From positions 94,326 through 158,325 of the forward strand of contig NZ_JACHLP010000005.1 of assembly GCF_014204525.1 (NCBI RefSeq): DNA of 64,000 nt. The letters are read 5' to 3'. The position numbers and the translations under genes were made by a program. The stretch is from Roseateles oligotrophus (GTDB lineage: Bacteria > Pseudomonadota > Gammaproteobacteria > Burkholderiales > Burkholderiaceae_C). Each line of letters opens with the position of its first letter. Positions within the stretch are counted from its first letter, which is position 1. Positions 40,209 to 49,446 of this stretch are shown piece after piece. The notes beneath the pieces are model-generated. The model was not told where the DNA came from. It did not search any database and saw nothing but the letters and a program-made list of their open reading frames with translations.

Positions 40209-41198
40209 ATGAAATTAGAAAGAAGTTCTGTGGACATACATGATGCGAAAGCCAAGCGGGTGGTGATTTTGGGCACGGGTGGCACGATTGCAGGCACCGC
40301 GGCCGACCCGGGCGATAACGTCGGCTACCAAGCCGCCCAGCTTGGGGTGGCGCAGCTGGTGGCTGCGGTGCCGGCATTGGCGGCCGTTGCCCTCGAGTGC
40401 GAGCAGGTCGCCCAGTTGGACAGCAAGGACATGGATTTCGCCACCTGGAAGCTGTTGGCGCAGCGTGTGGCGGCTCAGTTGGCGCGTGAGGACGTGGCCG
40501 GCCTCGTGATCACGCATGGCACGGATACTTTGGAAGAGACGGCCTATTTTTTGCAGCGTGTGCTCGCGCCCAAAAAGCCCGTGGTCTTGACCGCCGCGAT
40601 GCGCCCGGCAACCGCCTTGCAGACCGATGGACCGCAGAATTTGCTGGACGCGGTGGCGGTCGCGCAAGACGCCCAGGCCACGGGTGTCTTGCTGGTGTTT
40701 GCCGGCGTGATTCATGCGGCCGAGCAGGTACGCAAGGCGCATAGCTACCGGGTGGATGCTTTTGTCTCCAGCGACGGCGCTCGATTGGGTCTGGTCGAGG
40801 AGGGCTTGCTGCGCTGGGTGGCGGGCTTGGGTCCGGCTCGGCCCGGCCTGGGTTTGGAGATTCTGGCGCAGGCGGTGGAGGATTGGCCGCGCGTCGAGAT
40901 TTTGTTCAACCATGTGGCCGCTGATGGCCGCCTGGTGCGGGCCCTGCTGGCCCAGGCGGGCGGCGATAGGCCGGCCGGCTTGGTCGTGGCGGGCACCGGC
41001 AATGGCAGCCTCTCGCAGAAGCTGGAAGCGGCCTTGCGGGAGGCGCAGGCTCAGGGGGTGCGCGTCTTGCGCAGCACCCGCTGCGATGCCGGCCCGGTCA
41101 CGGCTTCGGGCGAGGCCTTGCCCAGCGCCGGCGCGCTGAGCCCAGTGAAGGCGCGCGTTGAACTGATCTTGCAGCTCTTGAGCGAGGCCAGGGCCTGA
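40209..41198 (+). CDS. Asparaginase family protein
   Basis: About 329 residues. Motifs of bacterial L-asparaginases: VVILGTGGTIAGTA with the first catalytic Thr, and GLVITHGTDTLEETAYFL with the second Thr and Asp. Later come LTAAMRPATALQTDGPQNL and ARVELIL. It hydrolyses asparagine to aspartate and ammonia. There is no signal peptide, so a cytoplasmic enzyme. The start is uncertain: this ATG has no ribosome site, while a GTG at 40230 has AGAAAGAAG upstream. Both lie next to the SOS boxes shared with lexA. Confidence 0.85.
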   Translation: MKLERSSVDIHDAKAKRVVILGTGGTIAGTAADPGDNVGYQAAQLGVAQLVAAVPALAAVALECEQVAQLDSKDMDFATWKLLAQRVAAQLAREDVAGLVITHGTDTLEETAYFLQRVLAPKKPVVLTAAMRPATALQTDGPQNLLDAVAVAQDAQATGVLLVFAGVIHAAEQVRKAHSYRVDAFVSSDGARLGLVEEGLLRWVAGLGPARPGLGLEILAQAVEDWPRVEILFNHVAADGRLVRALLAQAGGDRPAGLVVAGTGNGSLSQKLEAALREAQAQGVRVLRSTRCDAGPVTASGEALPSAGALSPVKARVELILQLLSEARA

Positions 41199-41216
41199 GG
41201 CCCGGGCTTGTTCCGA

Positions 41217-42707
41217 TCAGCGGCCTGGCTGTTGGCGGCCGTGTGCGCCCAGGCCGATCAATAGGGCGAGACCGGCCAGCATCAGGGCATGGCTGCTGGG
41301 TTCCGGCACGCTGGCGGCGATGGCTTGCGGCACAAAATCGCTGCCCTCGTAGCTGAAGACGTAGAACTGGTTGTTGTACTGGCTGGCGGTGCCGCCACCG
41401 GCGGGCGTAATGGCGCCCAGGAAGTCGTTGTCATTGGCCAGGTACAAGGTGTGCTTGAGCACGCCGTTCACCATCACATCGGCGCCGAAAGCGATGCCTT
41501 CGAGCTTGGCGGGGATGTTGGCATCGCTGATTCCGGCCGCATTGAGCATGGCGCGGATGTCCAGAAACTGCGTGGTCTTCAGCGCCACGCCGCTTTGCTT
41601 GCGCAGATCGGCAATGCCCGACACCTCGGTGGCGCCGTTCAGGTCGACCAGGCGCAGCTGCTTGGTGGCGGCGCTGTTGTCGGCACCCAAGCCCTTGCCA
41701 TCACGTTCCAGAACCAGGAACTGGTGCTCGTTCAGGGCGAGGATTTCGCTGCTATTGAAGTTCTTGCCGCCGATCTGGTTGTCGTAGGCGTACTGGCTGG
41801 TGGCGCCGCTGGCGATATCGATCTTGACGATGCGGTTGTAGCGGCCGCCGTCGCCGCCGTCCTGGGCCAGGGGGCTTTGCATAAAGCCGACCAGGGTCTT
41901 GCCGTCGGGCGTGATGGCCAGGCCTTCCATGCCCTTGTTGGTGATGCGGCCGCTGCCTGCATTACTGGCAATTTCAACGGTGCCTTGTGCGCTCAGATGA
42001 TTGATGGCGAAGCTGGCGGGCAGCTCGAATACCCTTGTACGCTGGCCGCTGGCGCGGTCGAATTGATAGATGTAGGGGCCGTATTCATCGCTGATGAAGA
42101 CGCTTTTGCCGTCGTTGGAGACGCGGATGGCCTCCGGGTCCAGGCGTGCGTTGAGTGCGTTGCTGGAGCTGCCCGGTGCAAAGTTGTCCGAACGGCCGCT
42201 GAAGTAGAACTTGTCCGCGGTGTTGACGATGGGTGCGCCATTGCCCAGGCTGTAGCTCTTGCCGGCCACGGTGCCGGTGCCCAGGGCGCCGCTGCCGTAG
42301 TTCAGCGCCGTGCTGTTGTAGAGCAGGGTGCTGGACTGCAAGGTGGGCGTCAGCACAAAGGGCAGGCCGGCGCCGGCGCTATTGGCCTTCAGCTCCATCG
42401 TCACCGTGTGAAAGCGGGGAATATAGGAGCTGGTGTCGTCGACCAGGGGATTGAAGGCGAGGGCATTGGGGCCGCGGTCGGGCAAGGCCAGAAAGGTGTT
42501 GCCGCCGGCCCAGGCCAGGCCCGAACCCATGCCGCCCAGCAGATTGGCGGCCGTGCCGTTTTCAAGCTGATAGCCGAGGCCGGATTTATCGGTGGCAGCG
42601 CCGGACAGCGAACCCATGGCAATCAACTCCACGGCCGCAAAAGCCTGGGGCATTGCGGAAGCGAAAACGGTGGCGATCAGAGTCGGCAGGAGACGGGGAC
42701 GCAGCAT
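41217..42707 (-). CDS. PEP-CTERM-anchored phytase-like/esterase-like protein
   Basis: 496 residues. A signal peptide (LLPTLIATVFASAMPQAFA) is followed by a beta-propeller-like domain of the 'esterase-like activity of phytase' type: GLAWAGGNTFLALPDRGPNA, PEAIRVSNDGKSVFISDEYGPYIYQFD, GMEGLAITPDGKTLVGFMQS and FLVLERDGKGLGADN. The C-terminus VPEPSSHALMLAGLALLIGL plus basic tail is a PEP-CTERM sorting signal (VPEP, hydrophobic helix, Arg), implying exosortase processing and surface or matrix location. CTGGAG precedes the ATG; a 30-residue upstream extension is not signal-like and is rejected. Substrate unknown. Confidence 0.85.
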   Translation of the reverse strand: MLRPRLLPTLIATVFASAMPQAFAAVELIAMGSLSGAATDKSGLGYQLENGTAANLLGGMGSGLAWAGGNTFLALPDRGPNALAFNPLVDDTSSYIPRFHTVTMELKANSAGAGLPFVLTPTLQSSTLLYNSTALNYGSGALGTGTVAGKSYSLGNGAPIVNTADKFYFSGRSDNFAPGSSSNALNARLDPEAIRVSNDGKSVFISDEYGPYIYQFDRASGQRTRVFELPASFAINHLSAQGTVEIASNAGSGRITNKGMEGLAITPDGKTLVGFMQSPLAQDGGDGGRYNRIVKIDIASGATSQYAYDNQIGGKNFNSSEILALNEHQFLVLERDGKGLGADNSAATKQLRLVDLNGATEVSGIADLRKQSGVALKTTQFLDIRAMLNAAGISDANIPAKLEGIAFGADVMVNGVLKHTLYLANDNDFLGAITPAGGGTASQYNNQFYVFSYEGSDFVPQAIAASVPEPSSHALMLAGLALLIGLGAHGRQQPGR

Positions 42708-42783
42708 GGGAAAAAAGCTCCAGGTTCGGCCATGCTTCGGGATGAAGGCAGGGCAAAAACCGGAGCTTCCTTTTTCCGCATGA

Positions 42784-42804
42784 CCGCGCCGTGACATGGC
42801 GCGG
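42784..42804. other. GC-rich hairpin between ohr and the PEP-CTERM gene
   Basis: CCGCGCC-GTGACAT-GGCGCGG, a perfect 7-bp stem downstream of ohr on the minus strand. No T-tract, so its terminator role is uncertain. Confidence 0.4.
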
Positions 42805-42840
42805 CCTCCCCCATATTCAAGGGGTGAGCGTTCTCTTCGA

Positions 42841-43266
42841 TCAGACCAGCGTCAGGCTGACATCGATATTGCCGCGCGTGGCATTCGAGTAGGGGCAGAC
42901 CTGATGGGCTGCGGCGATCAAGGCCTCGGCGGCGGCGCGCTCCATGCCGGGCAGGCTGATGCGCATGGCCACCTGGATGCCGAAGCCGCCGGTGATGGGG
43001 CCAATGCCCACGTCCGAGCTGATGGATACATCGGCCGGCAGGCTCAGCTTCTGGCCGGCGGCCACGGCCTTCATGGCGCCAATGAAACAGGCGGAGTAGC
43101 CGGCCGCGAACAGCTGTTCCGGGTTGGTGCCGGGGCCGCCCGCGCCGCCCAGCTCGCGCGGGGTGCTCAGCTCGATCTTGAGGGCGCCGTCGCTGGATGA
43201 GGCCGTGCCTTGGCGGCCGCCGGTGGCGGTTGCGGTGGCGGTGTAGAGAACTTTGTCGAGTGCCAT
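42841..43266 (-). CDS. ohr: Organic hydroperoxide resistance protein
   Basis: 141 residues, OsmC/Ohr family peroxidase. The two redox cysteines are Cys60 in [12 protein letters not shown] and Cys124 in [16 protein letters not shown]. It reduces organic hydroperoxides using lipoylated protein reductants. AAGGAC precedes the ATG at 43266; the open frame extends a little upstream without conservation. Just upstream lies a GCAATC-N3-GATTGC palindrome and then the MarR-type regulator gene. Confidence 0.95.
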   Translation of the reverse strand: MALDKVLYTATATATGGRQGTASSSDGALKIELSTPRELGGAGGPGTNPEQLFAAGYSACFIGAMKAVAAGQKLSLPADVSISSDVGIGPITGGFGIQVAMRISLPGMERAAAEALIAAAHQVCPYSNATRGNIDVSLTLV

Positions 43267-43295
43267 GGTGGATCGTCCTTTCGGCTGGCGTGTAT

Positions 43296-43310
43296 GCAAT
43301 CTGGGATTGC
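43296..43310. promoter_or_regulatory. Candidate OhrR operator at ohr
   Basis: GCAATC-TGG-GATTGC, a perfect 15-bp palindrome between ohrR and ohr. It shares the GCAAT half-site with the palindrome in front of ohrR. Confidence 0.6.
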
Positions 43311-43327
43311 GGGGGAGGGAAGGGAAA

Positions 43328-43825
43328 TCAGCGGCCGGTATCGCTGGCCTGCAACTCGCTCCGCAGACGGTGCAGGCGCTGGGTCAGCTCGCTCAATTCC
43401 TGCAGCGAGCAGGCGCTGGCACAGGCCAGCTGAGCGGGAATGGGTTTGGCGCGGCGTTTCAGGCTGCGGCCCTCGGGCTGTAGAAAAATTTCGACGCGGC
43501 GCTCGTCTTCGCTGGAGCGGCGGCGCTGGATCAGGCCGTTGCTCTCCAGCCGTTTGAGCAAGGGCGTCAAGGTGCCGGAGTCCAGTTGCAAGCGCTGGCC
43601 CAGGGTCGAGACGCTGGCGCCATCGCACTCCCACAGCGCCAGCATCACCAGATACTGGGGATAGGTCAGGCCCAGGGGCGCCAGCAGCGGTTTGTAGCGC
43701 TTGGTCATGGCCAGTGAGCTGGCGTAGAGTGCAAAACACAGCTGCTGGTCCAGCAGAAGCCAGTCCTGCTCAGGGCTGGGCCGGGCTTGGTCTTTCGATC
43801 TGGTTTGGCGGCTTGGCATGGACAT
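43328..43825 (-). CDS. ohrR: MarR-family organic peroxide sensor OhrR
   Basis: 165 residues. [24 protein letters not shown] carries the conserved peroxide-sensing cysteine (Cys30), [14 protein letters not shown] the dimer/helix region, [33 protein letters not shown] the winged helix. In relatives, oxidised OhrR releases ohr. Two adjacent start codons (ATG-TCC-ATG) are possible, 43825 or 43819, neither with a good ribosome site. Overlapping palindromes occur directly upstream. Confidence 0.92.
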   Translation of the reverse strand: MSMPSRQTRSKDQARPSPEQDWLLLDQQLCFALYASSLAMTKRYKPLLAPLGLTYPQYLVMLALWECDGASVSTLGQRLQLDSGTLTPLLKRLESNGLIQRRRSSEDERRVEIFLQPEGRSLKRRAKPIPAQLACASACSLQELSELTQRLHRLRSELQASDTGR

Positions 43826-43836
43826 AAATATAGATC

Positions 43837-43857
43837 GCAATTCAATTGCGCACAATT
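43837..43857. promoter_or_regulatory. Candidate OhrR operator at ohrR
   Basis: Two overlapping palindromes: GCAATT-C-AATTGC (43837-43849) and AATTG-CGCA-CAATT (43844-43857), 12 bp upstream of the ohrR start. Such AT-rich dyads fit autoregulation. Confidence 0.65.
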
Positions 43858-43902
43858 TAAATGGGTATTGCTCGATACGCGCTGGCGCCACCTGCCGGCA
43901 AA

Positions 43903-43937
43903 GAAAAAGAGGCCTGCATGGAGCAGGCCTCTTTTTC
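43903..43937 (-). terminator. Bidirectional terminator downstream of the ABC-F gene
   Basis: GAAAAAGAGGCCTGC and its perfect complement surround a 5-base loop (ATGGA), with T-tracts on both strands. Confidence 0.93.
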
Positions 43938-43975
43938 GTCTTGGCGGCCGAGTGGCGGCCCCTTGCGGGTTCGGT

Positions 43976-45976
43976 TCAGCCGGCCGCGTAGATCGCGTCC
44001 ACCTCGGCGCTCAGTTCCAGCCAGCGCAGTTCGGCGGCCTCCAGCTCATCGTGAATGCCTTTCAGGCGCTTGCCCAGATCGGCGATCTGGGTCGGCGAGG
44101 CCTTGCCCGAAGCCAGCTCGGCCTCGATGTTGCTGCGCTCATCGGCCAGCTTGTTCAGCTTGGCGTCAATGCCCTCCATCTCGCGGCGCAGCGGCTTGGT
44201 CTGCTCCGCCAGCTTCTGGCGTGCCTGGCCGCTGAGCTTGCGGTCCTCGCGCACGGCGGGCTTGGCGGCCGGGGCCGCGGCGGCAACAGGGGCTGGCGTT
44301 GTGCTGGCCATGGCCGCGCCGGCCTTGCCGCCATTCTTGGCCGCTTGCTTGGCGGCGTCTTTGGCCGCCTTGGCCGCCTCTTTGGACTGATCCAGCAACC
44401 AGCGCTGGTAGTCGTCCAGGTCGCCGTCGAAGGGTGCGACCTCACCCTTGCTGACCAGCCAGAACTCGTCGCAGACCTCGCGCAATAACGCCCGGTCATG
44501 GCTGACCAGCATCACCGTGCCTTCAAACTCGTTCAGCGCCATCGACAGCGCCTCGCGGGTGTTCAGGTCCAGGTGGTTGGTGGGTTCGTCCAGCAGCAAG
44601 AGGTTGGGGCGCTGCCAGACCAGCATGGCCAGCACCAGGCGAGCCTTTTCTCCGCCCGAGAGACTGCCGACCTGCTGGTTGACCATATCGCCGACAAAGC
44701 GGAACTGGCCCAGGAAGTCGCGCAACTCCTGCTCGCGCGCATTCGGGCTGCATTCCTTGGCCAGGCGCACCATATGCGAGAGCGGGCCTTCGTCGGGCCG
44801 CAAGACATCCATTTCCTGCTGGGCGAAATAGCCGATGGTCAGGCCCTTGCCCTCGGTGATCTTGCCGCCCAGGGCGCGGTGCATGCGTGCCACCGTCTTG
44901 ACCACGGTGGACTTGCCCTGGCCGTTGGCGCCCAGGATGCCGATGCGCTGGCCCGCCAGCACCGAGCGGTTGATGCCGCGCACGATGATGTTCTCCACCC
45001 CATCGACTTCGTAGCCGCAGGCCACCTCGTCGAACATCAGCATGGGGTTGGGCAGATTGAGCGGCTCGCGGAACTCGAAATTGAAATCCGCGCTGGCCAG
45101 CACGGGCGCCAGCTTTTCCATGCGCTCCAGCGCCTTGACCCGGCTTTGTGCCTGCTTGGCCTTGCTGGCCTTGGCCTTGAAGCGGTCGATGAATTTCTGC
45201 AGATGGGCGATGCGTTCCTGCTGCTTGCCAAAGGCCGCCTGCTGCTGCTCCATGCGCTCGGCGCGCATGGCTTCAAACGCCGTGTAGTTGCCGCCGTAGC
45301 GATGCAGCTTGGCTTCGTCCAGGTGTAGCGTTACCTTGGTGATGGCGTCGAGGAATTCGCGGTCGTGGCTGATGATGATCAGCGTGCCGTCGTAGCGCTG
45401 CAGCCAGGCCTCCAGCCAGACCAGGGCGTCCAGGTCCAGGTGGTTGGTGGGCTCGTCCAGCAGCATCAGCTCGGCCGGGCACATCAGCGCGCGGGCCAGT
45501 TGCAAGCGCATGCGCCAGCCGCCGGAGAAGCTGTTGACCGGCGCCTCGACCTGCTCGCCCTTGAAGCCCAGGCCCATCAGCAGGGCTTGGGCGCGCGGCT
45601 TGGCGTCGAAGGCGCCGGCGTCCATCAGCAGCGCGTGGGCATCGGCCATGGCGTGGCCGTCCTCAAGGACCTCGGCGTCTTCCAAGGCCTTGCGCGCGGC
45701 CATCAGGCGCACATCGCCCGCCAGCACGAAGTCGGTGGCGGATTCTGCAGTCTCGGGCATGTTCTGCGCGACCTCGCCCACCGCCCATTGGCGCGGGATG
45801 TCGACCTCGCCCTTATCGCTCTGCAGCCTGTCGGTCAGCAGGGCGAAGAGGCTGGACTTGCCGGCGCCGTTGCGTCCCACCAGGCCGATTTTCTCGCCCG
45901 GCTGCAGGGTGACGGAGGCATCGTCCAGAACGATCTTGGCGCCGCGGCGCAGCGTGATATTGCGCAGCGTGATCAT
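43976..45976 (-). CDS. ABC-F family ATPase (YheS/Uup-type)
   Basis: 666 residues, two ABC domains and no membrane segments. Walker A sequences are GLVGRNGAGKSS and GILGANGQGKST; signatures are SFSGGWRMRLQLARAL and SLSGGEKARLVLAML; Walker B with LLLDEPTNHLDL occurs twice. The inter-domain PtIM-like linker (about 235-290) has AAFGKQQERIAHLQKFIDRF. An Ala/Lys-rich segment (about 530-580) and a C-terminal coiled coil (about 590-655) resemble YheS/Uup. ABC-F proteins act on ribosomes. The start overlaps the prmB stop by 4 bp. Confidence 0.9.
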   Translation of the reverse strand: MITLRNITLRRGAKIVLDDASVTLQPGEKIGLVGRNGAGKSSLFALLTDRLQSDKGEVDIPRQWAVGEVAQNMPETAESATDFVLAGDVRLMAARKALEDAEVLEDGHAMADAHALLMDAGAFDAKPRAQALLMGLGFKGEQVEAPVNSFSGGWRMRLQLARALMCPAELMLLDEPTNHLDLDALVWLEAWLQRYDGTLIIISHDREFLDAITKVTLHLDEAKLHRYGGNYTAFEAMRAERMEQQQAAFGKQQERIAHLQKFIDRFKAKASKAKQAQSRVKALERMEKLAPVLASADFNFEFREPLNLPNPMLMFDEVACGYEVDGVENIIVRGINRSVLAGQRIGILGANGQGKSTVVKTVARMHRALGGKITEGKGLTIGYFAQQEMDVLRPDEGPLSHMVRLAKECSPNAREQELRDFLGQFRFVGDMVNQQVGSLSGGEKARLVLAMLVWQRPNLLLLDEPTNHLDLNTREALSMALNEFEGTVMLVSHDRALLREVCDEFWLVSKGEVAPFDGDLDDYQRWLLDQSKEAAKAAKDAAKQAAKNGGKAGAAMASTTPAPVAAAAPAAKPAVREDRKLSGQARQKLAEQTKPLRREMEGIDAKLNKLADERSNIEAELASGKASPTQIADLGKRLKGIHDELEAAELRWLELSAEVDAIYAAG

Positions 45977-46875
45977 TGATCCTGCGCCTTCGTGGTGTTC
46001 TTCAAAGCGTCTTTCAACAAGGCTTCACGGGTGACAAGCAATACGACATCCTCGCCGGCCGAGGTCTCCATCCAGGCCACTTCCAGCTGCGGGAATGCCG
46101 CTTCAAAAAATTCGCGTTCGTTGCCGATTTCCAGCACCAGCACGCCATGCTCCGTCAGGTGCTCGGGCGCTTGTTCGAGCAGATGGCGGACGAAGTCCAT
46201 GCCGTCGTGGCCACCGGCCAGGGCCAGCGCGGGCTCGGCCCGGTACTCGGCCGGCAGGGCGGCCATGGACTGGCTGTTGACGTAAGGCGGGTTGCACAGA
46301 ATCAGGTCGTAGACCCGGCCCACGGCGGGCGCCAGGCCGTCACCCTGCAGCAGGGTGATGCGGTCGGGCAGGCCATGGGTGTCCACATTGATGCGGGCGA
46401 CGGCCAGGGCGTCGGCGCTGAGGTCGATGGCGTCCACCGTCACCTCGGGCCAGGCCAGGGCGGCCAGCACGGCCAGGCTGCCGTTGCCGGTGCACAGGTC
46501 CAGCACGTCTTGCGTCTCGTCGCTGAGCCAGGCGTCGATGCTGGCATCGGCGATCAGCTCGGCGATGAAGCTGCGCGGCACGATGACGCGCTCGTCCACG
46601 TAGAAGGGCACGCCTTGCAGCCAGGCCTCCTGGGTCAGATAGGCGGCGGGCTTGCGGGTGGCGATGCGCTCTTCGATCAGGGCGGCGACGTCGGCCAGGG
46701 TCTCGGCGTCCAGCTCCTCCTCGGCGTTCTCGTCCAGGCTGTCCAGCGGCAGCTCACAGCGCCACAACACCAGCCAGGCGGCTTCGTCGAAGGCATTGGT
46801 CGTGCCATGCCCAAAAGAAACGCCCGCCTCGGTCAGGCGGGCGGCGTGCATCTCGATGCAGGAGATCAGTTTCAT
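45973..46875 (-). CDS. prmB: Ribosomal protein L3 glutamine methyltransferase
   Basis: 300 residues. N5-glutamine methyltransferase of the HemK/PrmB type: VLDLCTGNGSLAVLAAL is the SAM loop and DLILCNPPYVN the NPPY active site; VPRSFIAEL is the PrmB-type motif. It modifies ribosomal protein L3 during 50S assembly. The frame is open upstream through the dispersed element, but conservation begins at the ATG at 46875. A genuine ribosome partner function sits next to an ABC-F gene, with 4-bp overlap. Confidence 0.93.
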   Translation of the reverse strand: MKLISCIEMHAARLTEAGVSFGHGTTNAFDEAAWLVLWRCELPLDSLDENAEEELDAETLADVAALIEERIATRKPAAYLTQEAWLQGVPFYVDERVIVPRSFIAELIADASIDAWLSDETQDVLDLCTGNGSLAVLAALAWPEVTVDAIDLSADALAVARINVDTHGLPDRITLLQGDGLAPAVGRVYDLILCNPPYVNSQSMAALPAEYRAEPALALAGGHDGMDFVRHLLEQAPEHLTEHGVLVLEIGNEREFFEAAFPQLEVAWMETSAGEDVVLLVTREALLKDALKNTTKAQDQ

Positions 46876-46914
46876 ATCAAATGTCCATGGTGCTAACTCG
46901 TCACTCACGAGGCA

Positions 46915-47070
46915 TGAAACGGCAGTGTTCGGGCCGAGCGCCGGGCCGTTCCCAAGCCGGCCCGTCGGAGGCCGCTTGCGGCTCAATGCCGCATGTGGCC
47001 TCGTCCCCACGGGGGACCGACCAGGCTCGCCTGCGTTCAGCGGGGCGAGATTGGGCGAGGGGCAGTTTCA
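46915..47070 (-). repeat. Dispersed structured intergenic element, copy 2
   Basis: 156 bp, inverted relative to copy 1 (3891-4049). Read on the minus strand it begins TGAAACTGCCCC, whose TGA is the dapE stop codon itself, and ends CGTTTCA. Conserved parts: CTCGCC/GGCGAG, GTCCCC-CGT-GGGGAC and GGGCCG/CGGCCC. The central hairpin is TGCGGC-ATTGA-GCCGCA within GAGGCC/GGCCTC: different bases from copy 1 but fully paired, with nearly the same 5-base loop. Confidence 0.8.
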
Positions 47071-48219
47071 CTTCAGCAGGTTCTCCAGCGTGCGTCGGTA
47101 GATATTCTTCAGGGGTTCGAGGCTGTCCACGGGCAGGTACTCGTCGATCTTGTGGATGCTGGCATTGATGGGGCCCAGCTCCACGACCTGGGGGCAGATC
47201 TTGGCGATGAAGCGGCCGTCCGAGGTACCGCCCGTGGTCGAGAGCTGGGTCTGCAGGCCGGTCTCGGCCAGGATGGCGGCGCCAACCGCCTCGCTCAAGC
47301 TGCCGATCGGGGTCAGAAAGGGCTCGCCGCCCAGGGTCCAGTCCAGCGCGTATTCCAGGCCATGGCGGGCCAGCAAGGCCTGTACCTTGGCCTTCAGGCC
47401 CTCGGGCGTGGACTCGGTGCAGAAGCGGAAATTGAAGTCCAGCAGCATCTCGCCGGGGATGACGTTGGTGGCGCCGGTGCCGGCGTTGATATTGGAGATC
47501 TGGAAGGTGGTGGCCGGGAAATAGGCGTTGCCATCGTCCCAGTGCGTGGCCACCAACTCGGCGATGGCGGCGGCCGCCTGGTGCACCGGGTTGCGGGCCA
47601 GCTGCGGGTAGGCCACATGGCCTTGCACGCCCTTGACGCGCAGCTTGCCGCTGAGCGTGCCACGGCGGCCGTTCTTGACCATATCGCCGACCTTCTCCAC
47701 CGAGGTGGGCTCGCCGACGATGCAGAAGTCCAGGCGCTGGCCCTCGGCCTTGAGGATCTCGCAGCAGACCTTGCTGCCGTCGACCGAGGGGCCTTCCTCG
47801 TCGCTGGTCAGCAGGAAGGCGATGCTGCCGGCATGGTCCGGGTGGGCCTGCACAAACTCCTCCACCGCCACCACCATGGCGGCCAGCGAACCCTTCATAT
47901 CGGCGGCACCGCGGCCGTAGATGCGGCCCTCGCGGTAGCTGGGCACAAAGGGGTCGGAGGTCCAGGCGTCCAGGCGGCCGGGCGGCACCACATCGGTGTG
48001 GCCGGCGAACAGCAACACGGGGCTGTCGGTGCCCAGGCTGCCGGGCTTGATGGCCCAGAGGTTCTGCACCCGAAAAGAGTCGGGGCCGCTGTCCATGGCG
48101 CGCAGCTCAAAGCCGAGGGCGGCCAGGCGCTCGCCGATCAGGGCCTGGCAGCCGGCGTCCAGCGGGGTGACGGAGGGGCGCGCGATCAGCGCTTCCAGCA
48201 GGGCAAGGGTTTGGCTCAT
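47068..48219 (-). CDS. dapE: Succinyl-diaminopimelate desuccinylase
   Basis: 383 residues, M20 metallopeptidase fold with two zinc ions. Motifs: [48 protein letters not shown] (catalytic and metal Glu pair), and [12 protein letters not shown]. It removes succinate to yield LL-diaminopimelate in lysine and peptidoglycan synthesis. dapC and dapD lie upstream on the same strand with a pilus ATPase gene between. Its stop codon coincides with the first bases of the dispersed element. Confidence 0.95.
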   Translation of the reverse strand: MSQTLALLEALIARPSVTPLDAGCQALIGERLAALGFELRAMDSGPDSFRVQNLWAIKPGSLGTDSPVLLFAGHTDVVPPGRLDAWTSDPFVPSYREGRIYGRGAADMKGSLAAMVVAVEEFVQAHPDHAGSIAFLLTSDEEGPSVDGSKVCCEILKAEGQRLDFCIVGEPTSVEKVGDMVKNGRRGTLSGKLRVKGVQGHVAYPQLARNPVHQAAAAIAELVATHWDDGNAYFPATTFQISNINAGTGATNVIPGEMLLDFNFRFCTESTPEGLKAKVQALLARHGLEYALDWTLGGEPFLTPIGSLSEAVGAAILAETGLQTQLSTTGGTSDGRFIAKICPQVVELGPINASIHKIDEYLPVDSLEPLKNIYRRTLENLLK

Positions 48220-48226
48220 GGCTCGC

Positions 48227-49393
48227 TCAGTCGTGGCGCACGTCCAGCGTGATCTCGGTGAAGCTGGCCTCGTCGCTGGCCGCTTCTTCTTTCTTGCTGC
48301 TTGGGCTGGCGCCGCTGCGGCCTTGGGCGGGGCCGTCGTTCTGCAAGCGCCACAGGAGATTGGTGGGCGAATCGGCGAAGGCCAGGCCTTCTTCGCGGGT
48401 GATGGTGCCGTCCTTGATCAGGCGGGCGAAATGTTCTTCATAGGTCTGCGAGCCTTCGGCGATGGACTTCTCCATCGCCTCCTTGACCGAGGCGAAATCG
48501 CCTTGCTCGATGAACTCGGCAATCAGCTTGGTGTTGAGCAGGATCTCGATCACCGGGATGCGGCCGCCCGCCGTCGCCTTGACCAGGCGTTGCGAGACGA
48601 TGGACTTGAGCCCGGCGGCCAGGTCGTTCAGCAGCGCCGGGCGGGACTCCGGCGTGTAGAAGGACAGGATGCGGTTCAGCGCGTGATAACTGTTATTGCC
48701 ATGCAAGGTGGCTAGCACCAGATGGCCGGACAGCGCGTAGGAAATCGCCGCCGTCATGGTTTCGCGGTCGCGGATCTCGCCGATCAGGATGCAGTCGGGC
48801 GACTGACGCAGCGCGTTCTTCAGCGCCACCTGCAGCGAGGCGGTGTCGCGCCCGACCTCGCGTTGGTTGACCACCGAGCGCTTGTTGGAGAACAGGTATT
48901 CCAGCGGGTCTTCGATGGTCAGGATATGGCCCGCCATATTCAGATTGCGCTCCTCCAGCATGGCGGCCAGAGTAGTGCTCTTGCCGGTGCCGGTGGCGCC
49001 CACCATCAGGACCAGGCCGCGCTTTTCCTTCACCAGCCGGCCCAGCACCGGCGGCAGATTGAGCTGCTCCAGCGAGGGGATCACATGCGGGATGTGGCGG
49101 AACACGCCGGCAATCGTGCCGCGCTGGCGAAAGCCCGAGAGCCGGAAGCTGCCCACCTTGCTGATGGACACGGCCATATTCAGTTCGCCGGTCTGTTCCA
49201 GCTCGGCCATATGCTCGGCGGACAACACCTCGGCAATCAACTGACGAGGTTGCGAGGGCTGCAAGAGCTGGTCGGACAGCTGCACGATCTGCCCGTTCAG
49301 GCGGATCAGCACCGGCATATTGGCCGACAGATAAACGTCGGACGCGCCCTTGTCCGCCATCAGGCGCAGGATGCGCTCCATGTTTCCGCTCAT
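48227..49393 (-). CDS. pilU: Type IV pilus retraction ATPase, PilU-like
   Basis: 388 residues. PilT/PilU secretion-type ATPase: Walker [17 protein letters not shown], the Asp-box [12 protein letters not shown], Walker [15 protein letters not shown] and the His-box [18 protein letters not shown]. The length and the acidic C-terminal extension ([17 protein letters not shown]-like) fit PilU rather than PilT. It powers pilus retraction as an accessory motor at the inner membrane. Its position between dapD and dapE is unexpected functionally; FimV, another pilus-linked protein, is in this window too. Confidence 0.85.
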   Translation of the reverse strand: MSGNMERILRLMADKGASDVYLSANMPVLIRLNGQIVQLSDQLLQPSQPRQLIAEVLSAEHMAELEQTGELNMAVSISKVGSFRLSGFRQRGTIAGVFRHIPHVIPSLEQLNLPPVLGRLVKEKRGLVLMVGATGTGKSTTLAAMLEERNLNMAGHILTIEDPLEYLFSNKRSVVNQREVGRDTASLQVALKNALRQSPDCILIGEIRDRETMTAAISYALSGHLVLATLHGNNSYHALNRILSFYTPESRPALLNDLAAGLKSIVSQRLVKATAGGRIPVIEILLNTKLIAEFIEQGDFASVKEAMEKSIAEGSQTYEEHFARLIKDGTITREEGLAFADSPTNLLWRLQNDGPAQGRSGASPSSKKEEAASDEASFTEITLDVRHD

Positions 49394-49446
49394 GCTTGCT
49401 CCTCGCGCATATTTTTATTTGCCCGCCGCTGCCGCTGAAAACCGCC

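Noticed and set aside
43976-45976. Antibiotic-resistance ABC-F protein
   Set aside because: The C-terminal coiled coil and Ala/Lys linker look like housekeeping YheS/Uup; nothing points to a resistance subgroup.
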